Shown piece by piece: positions 5,080 to 7,155 of a DNA stretch of 7,155 bases. This DNA is from Treponema sp. GTDB lineage: Bacteria > Spirochaetota > Spirochaetia > Treponematales > Breznakiellaceae. Both the position numbers and the translations under genes were made by a program. The notes under the pieces are model-generated. The model was given only the letters and a program-made list of their open reading frames with translations, did not search any database and had not been told where the DNA came from. The stretch lies in contig WRAL01000071.1 in assembly GCA_009780285.1 (NCBI GenBank), forward strand, positions 1 to 7,155. Direction: 5' to 3'. Positions within the stretch are counted from its first letter, which is position 1. Every line of letters begins with the position of its first letter.

Positions 5080-6918
5080 ATGAAAAACGCTTTTGGATTT
5101 GCGCTTATCGCCTTGGCCGCCGGGCTTTTCGCCGCCGGCTGCCCCACGGACAGCGACCTCTACTGGACCGTGCATTACGAGGATTCCGGGGGAGGGTTTA
5201 TTTATCCCTCGGTGAGGGTGCTCGACGGGAGCACGCTGAAAGACCTGCCGACAGTTCCGGCGAGAGCGGGCCTAGTCAGCGCGGGCTGGCACACGGACAA
5301 GGATACCGACAGCCGATTCGACAACACTACAACGCCCATAAAGTCCCACATTACCCTCTACGCCAAATGGCAGACGCCCTCCTCCCTGACGACATGGACG
5401 GCTGCGGCGGAAGGGAATCCAACCACGACCGCTATCCTGTTTACCTTCAGCGCGGAGGTTTCGGGCCTGAACGCAAGCGAAATATCGATCGCGCCGGCTC
5501 CGGGCAGCCCGGCCAATGCGGCAAAAGGGACTTTGATCGAAATTTCGCCCACCCAATGGCGGCTTGCCGTAACGGCGACCGTAGCCGGCCCGGCGCGCGT
5601 TTCCATCAACAGCTACGGGATTGCGCAAACGTCCATCGATGTGAGCATACGGGTTCAGACGAGCGGGGAAATCCCCGATCCGACCTATCACACGGTAACC
5701 TTCGAACCGCGGGGCGGCCTCACTGCAACGGGTTCGATCATGATAGAGGATGGCCAGCCCATAGGAAGCCTGCCCACGGCCACAAGGCATGGATATGACT
5801 TTGGCGGATGGTGGACGCATGCATCCGAGGGCGAGCAGATCGACGAAACGAGAACGATAACCGGGGAAGTAACCTTTTACGCCAGGTGGACGGCAAGGCC
5901 GCCCGGCGAAGTATGGCACGCAATAGAGCCGGGGCAAAGCGGTTTCCCCTCCGGCACCGCCAGCACGGCCCTTGGAATCAAGGCCGTGGCCTACGGCGGC
6001 AATAAAACTTTCGTCGCCGTTGGGGAGGCCGGCAGGATGGCGCGCTCCATCGACGGCGGCGAGACTTGGGCCGAGATCCCAGGCGGCGCAGGCTCCGGCA
6101 GCATACTCAACGGCATCGCATCCAATGGCGAGGGCATCTTCGTCGCCGTGGGCACCGGCGGAAGGGTGGTGCGCTCGGACGACGGCGGCGAAAATTGGTC
6201 GGCAGTTAGCGGCCCCGTCGGCGGGAGGACGCTCGAGGGCATAGCCTACGGGAACGAAATGTTCATCGCCGTGGGGCAGCAAGGCAGGATGATGCGCTCG
6301 GGGAGTGACGGCGGAAGTTGGACGGCTATCAACGCAGGCTTGTCCGGAAATGCCACCTCCTCCGCCACTACTTCGCAATTCCTCGAAGGCGAACAAATCA
6401 GGGGCATAGCCTTTGGCGACGGAACCTTTATCGCCGTGGGGGACAACGGCAGGATGGCGCGCTCAACCAATGGTAGCGACTGGTTCCAGATCACCTCGGC
6501 TCAAAGCGGCTTCGCCAACAACCATATCAACGTGCCTATCAGGAACATAGCCTTCGGCAACGGTACCTTCATTGCCGTGGGCTTCGACGGCAGGATGGCG
6601 CGCTCTTCGAACGGCAACGGAACCGGCAATTGGACCAGAATCACCGGCACCACCTTTGGCACAAGGCAAGCGATTAATGACATAGCCTACGGCGCGGGAT
6701 GGTTCATCGCCGTAGCAGATCACGGATCGATGGCGCGTTCGGACGACAATGGCGCAAGCTGGACGGCGGTCGCCGCCAGAAACCCTGCCAACGAGGCTAC
6801 CGTAGGCGCGGGAAGCACGTTCACTGAACGCCAGGCCATCAACGGCATAGCCTTCGGCGACGGAAGGTTCGTCGCCGTCGGAGGCTATGGCAGGATGAGC
6901 ATAAACTACGTGGAGTAG
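5080..6918 (+). CDS. Paralogous lipoprotein with InlB-type repeats, Ig-like domain and seven-bladed beta-propeller
   Basis: This 612-residue paralogue of the preceding gene has the same domain order. The signal peptide (1-20, lipobox FAAGC, Cys21) is identical in protein and differs by two synonymous bases in DNA. A diverged InlB-B-like repeat covers about 26-97 (AGWHTD, SHITLYAKW). An Ig-like domain covers about 103-193 (AILFTFSAEVSGLNASEISI, WRLAVTATVAG). A clear InlB-B/Flg_new repeat covers 203-271 (YHTVTFEPRGG, GYDFGGWWTH, TFYARW). Propeller repeats start at 300, 343, 385, 440, 487, 532 and 587. Asp boxes are clear in blades 1, 2 and 6 (323-330, 366-373, 554-561) and altered in 3-5. The last repeat ends GRMSINYVE without a box. 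The mature part has diverged widely from its neighbour, mostly in loops and the N-terminal domains. The likely role is envelope or surface binding of an unknown ligand. Confidence 0.88.
   Translation: MKNAFGFALIALAAGLFAAGCPTDSDLYWTVHYEDSGGGFIYPSVRVLDGSTLKDLPTVPARAGLVSAGWHTDKDTDSRFDNTTTPIKSHITLYAKWQTPSSLTTWTAAAEGNPTTTAILFTFSAEVSGLNASEISIAPAPGSPANAAKGTLIEISPTQWRLAVTATVAGPARVSINSYGIAQTSIDVSIRVQTSGEIPDPTYHTVTFEPRGGLTATGSIMIEDGQPIGSLPTATRHGYDFGGWWTHASEGEQIDETRTITGEVTFYARWTARPPGEVWHAIEPGQSGFPSGTASTALGIKAVAYGGNKTFVAVGEAGRMARSIDGGETWAEIPGGAGSGSILNGIASNGEGIFVAVGTGGRVVRSDDGGENWSAVSGPVGGRTLEGIAYGNEMFIAVGQQGRMMRSGSDGGSWTAINAGLSGNATSSATTSQFLEGEQIRGIAFGDGTFIAVGDNGRMARSTNGSDWFQITSAQSGFANNHINVPIRNIAFGNGTFIAVGFDGRMARSSNGNGTGNWTRITGTTFGTRQAINDIAYGAGWFIAVADHGSMARSDDNGASWTAVAARNPANEATVGAGSTFTERQAINGIAFGDGRFVAVGGYGRMSINYVE
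5908..6915 (+). repeat. Seven propeller-blade repeats in the second lipoprotein
   Basis: Seven repeats of about 42-55 codons start at 5977, 6106, 6232, 6397, 6538, 6673 and 6838. As in the first protein, the long loop after blade 3 (INAGLSGN ... TSQF) is retained, and the final repeat lacks its last strand. The segment VWHAIEPGQSGF (from residue 278) can supply that strand. Confidence 0.8.
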
Positions 6919-6951
6919 AAGGCTCGCGGCTATGTCCGCCTGAATGATTCC

Positions 6952-6983
6952 AAAACCGCCGGGCTGCCCCGGCGGTTTTTTTT
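6952..6983 (+). terminator. Rho-independent terminator of the second propeller unit
   Basis: This is the same element as at 4805-4836: AACCGCCGGG, CTGC loop, CCCGGCGGTT, and eight T at 6976-6983. It separates the propeller unit from metA, whose start lies only 26 nt further on. Confidence 0.93.
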
Positions 6984-6996
6984 GCGCGAAATCCGG

Positions 6997-7002
6997 TATG
7001 AT
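6997..7002 (+). promoter_or_regulatory. Candidate -10 box of metA
   Basis: TATGAT (five of six consensus bases) ends 7 nt before the metA ATG. It lies just after the upstream terminator and no good -35 is visible; the region 15-18 nt upstream is the terminator T tract. If it is used, the metA transcript would be leaderless. Confidence 0.35.
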
Positions 7003-7009
7003 CGGGCCT

Positions 7010-7155
7010 ATGCCAATAACAATCCCGGAAGGGCTGCCGGCCTGCGAGTCGCTTAGGAAAGAGGGCCTTATCGTAAATTCGCCAACGCCGCCGGCTTCGG
7101 CGGCGACGGCGGCCCGCCCCCTTAGGATCGGGCTTTTAAACCTTATGCCGACGAA
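7010..7155 (+). CDS. metA: Homoserine O-acyltransferase MetA, N-terminal part (runs off the window)
   Basis: The first 48 codons of MetA acylate the list of expected family features: MPITIPEGLPA at 1-11 and LRIGLLNLMPT at 38-48 match the MPIxxPxxLPA and LNLMP(T/K)K signatures, with a LRKEGL segment at 15-20. The enzyme activates homoserine with succinyl- or acetyl-CoA for methionine synthesis in the cytoplasm. The residues that decide acyl specificity and the catalytic Cys/His/Glu lie beyond the window. A short Ala/Pro/Thr-rich insert (24-36) sits where the family varies. ATG 7010 fits the family start. An in-frame ATG at 6998 would add four residues. There is no clear Shine-Dalgarno sequence. 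Confidence 0.92.
   Translation, partial: MPITIPEGLPACESLRKEGLIVNSPTPPASAATAARPLRIGLLNLMPT

Larger units (their letters stand above)
2580..6993 (+). repeat. Tandem duplication of a complete promoter-leader-gene-terminator unit
   Basis: Unit 1 runs from about 2580 to 4847 and unit 2 from about 4859 to 6993. Conservation is highest at the ends: promoter, leader, the first 63 coding bases, the 32-nt terminator and a following GCGAAATCCG. It is much lower through the coding region. No transposase, target duplication or long terminal repeat flanks the units, so simple duplication followed by divergence is the likely origin. Confidence 0.75.

Noticed and set aside
5272..6396. Long open frame of 374 codons on the minus strand opposite the second propeller gene
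   Set aside because: It mirrors the repeats of the real gene in a GC-rich region, has no ribosome binding site or recognisable domain, and its pseudo-repeats are the complement of the blade codons.
2580..6993. Mobile element carrying the duplicated units
   Set aside because: There is no transposase or recombinase gene, no flanking inverted repeats and no obvious target duplication.
1..7155. CRISPR array, defence system or biosynthetic cluster
   Set aside because: No short regularly spaced direct repeats and no nuclease, toxin-antitoxin, methylase or synthetase genes are present. All long repeats are coding propeller blades.

Overview
The window comes from a GC-rich bacterium with a Gram-negative-type envelope: there are three lipoprotein signal peptides and a periplasmic carboxyl-terminal protease. 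The protease (DTT-G-FGGVGL stretch before its PDZ domain), the four-cysteine ribosomal protein L28 and the InlB-type repeat lipoproteins look most like spirochaetes (Treponema-like). I assign this from memory of the families, without a search, so it is tentative.

Layout. 1-50 (minus): first codons of an unidentified gene just downstream of the protease. 62-1603 (minus): an S41 carboxyl-terminal processing protease. 1691-2077 (plus): a small TPR lipoprotein, divergent from the protease. 2106-2348 (minus): rpmB, convergent with the TPR gene across a shared hairpin. 2349-2579: rpmB promoter and structured leader. 2580-4836 and 4859-6983: two tandem, complete transcription units. Each has a promoter, a leader of about 150-170 nt with three conserved hairpins, a strong Shine-Dalgarno sequence, a large lipoprotein gene and a nearly identical terminator. 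7010 to the end (plus): the start of metA, homoserine O-acyltransferase.

The two large lipoproteins (654 and 612 residues) share one architecture: an almost identical 20-residue lipoprotein signal, an InlB-B-like repeat, an Ig-like beta domain, a second InlB-B/Flg_new repeat and a C-terminal seven-bladed propeller with Asp boxes. The mature proteins have diverged strongly. The promoter, leader, signal sequence and terminator have stayed close. This points to a surface or periplasmic binding-protein family expressed from a conserved cassette. It is the most distinctive content of the window, and its ligand cannot be read from sequence.

A second theme is translation initiation. rpmB and the two propeller genes have strong Shine-Dalgarno sequences. 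The protease, the TPR lipoprotein and metA have none, and each has a TATGNT -10-like hexamer 6-8 nt before its start codon, as expected for leaderless mRNAs. The protease promoter (TTGACA, 17 nt, TATGCT) is nearly ideal and carries a run of seven C/G in its spacer.
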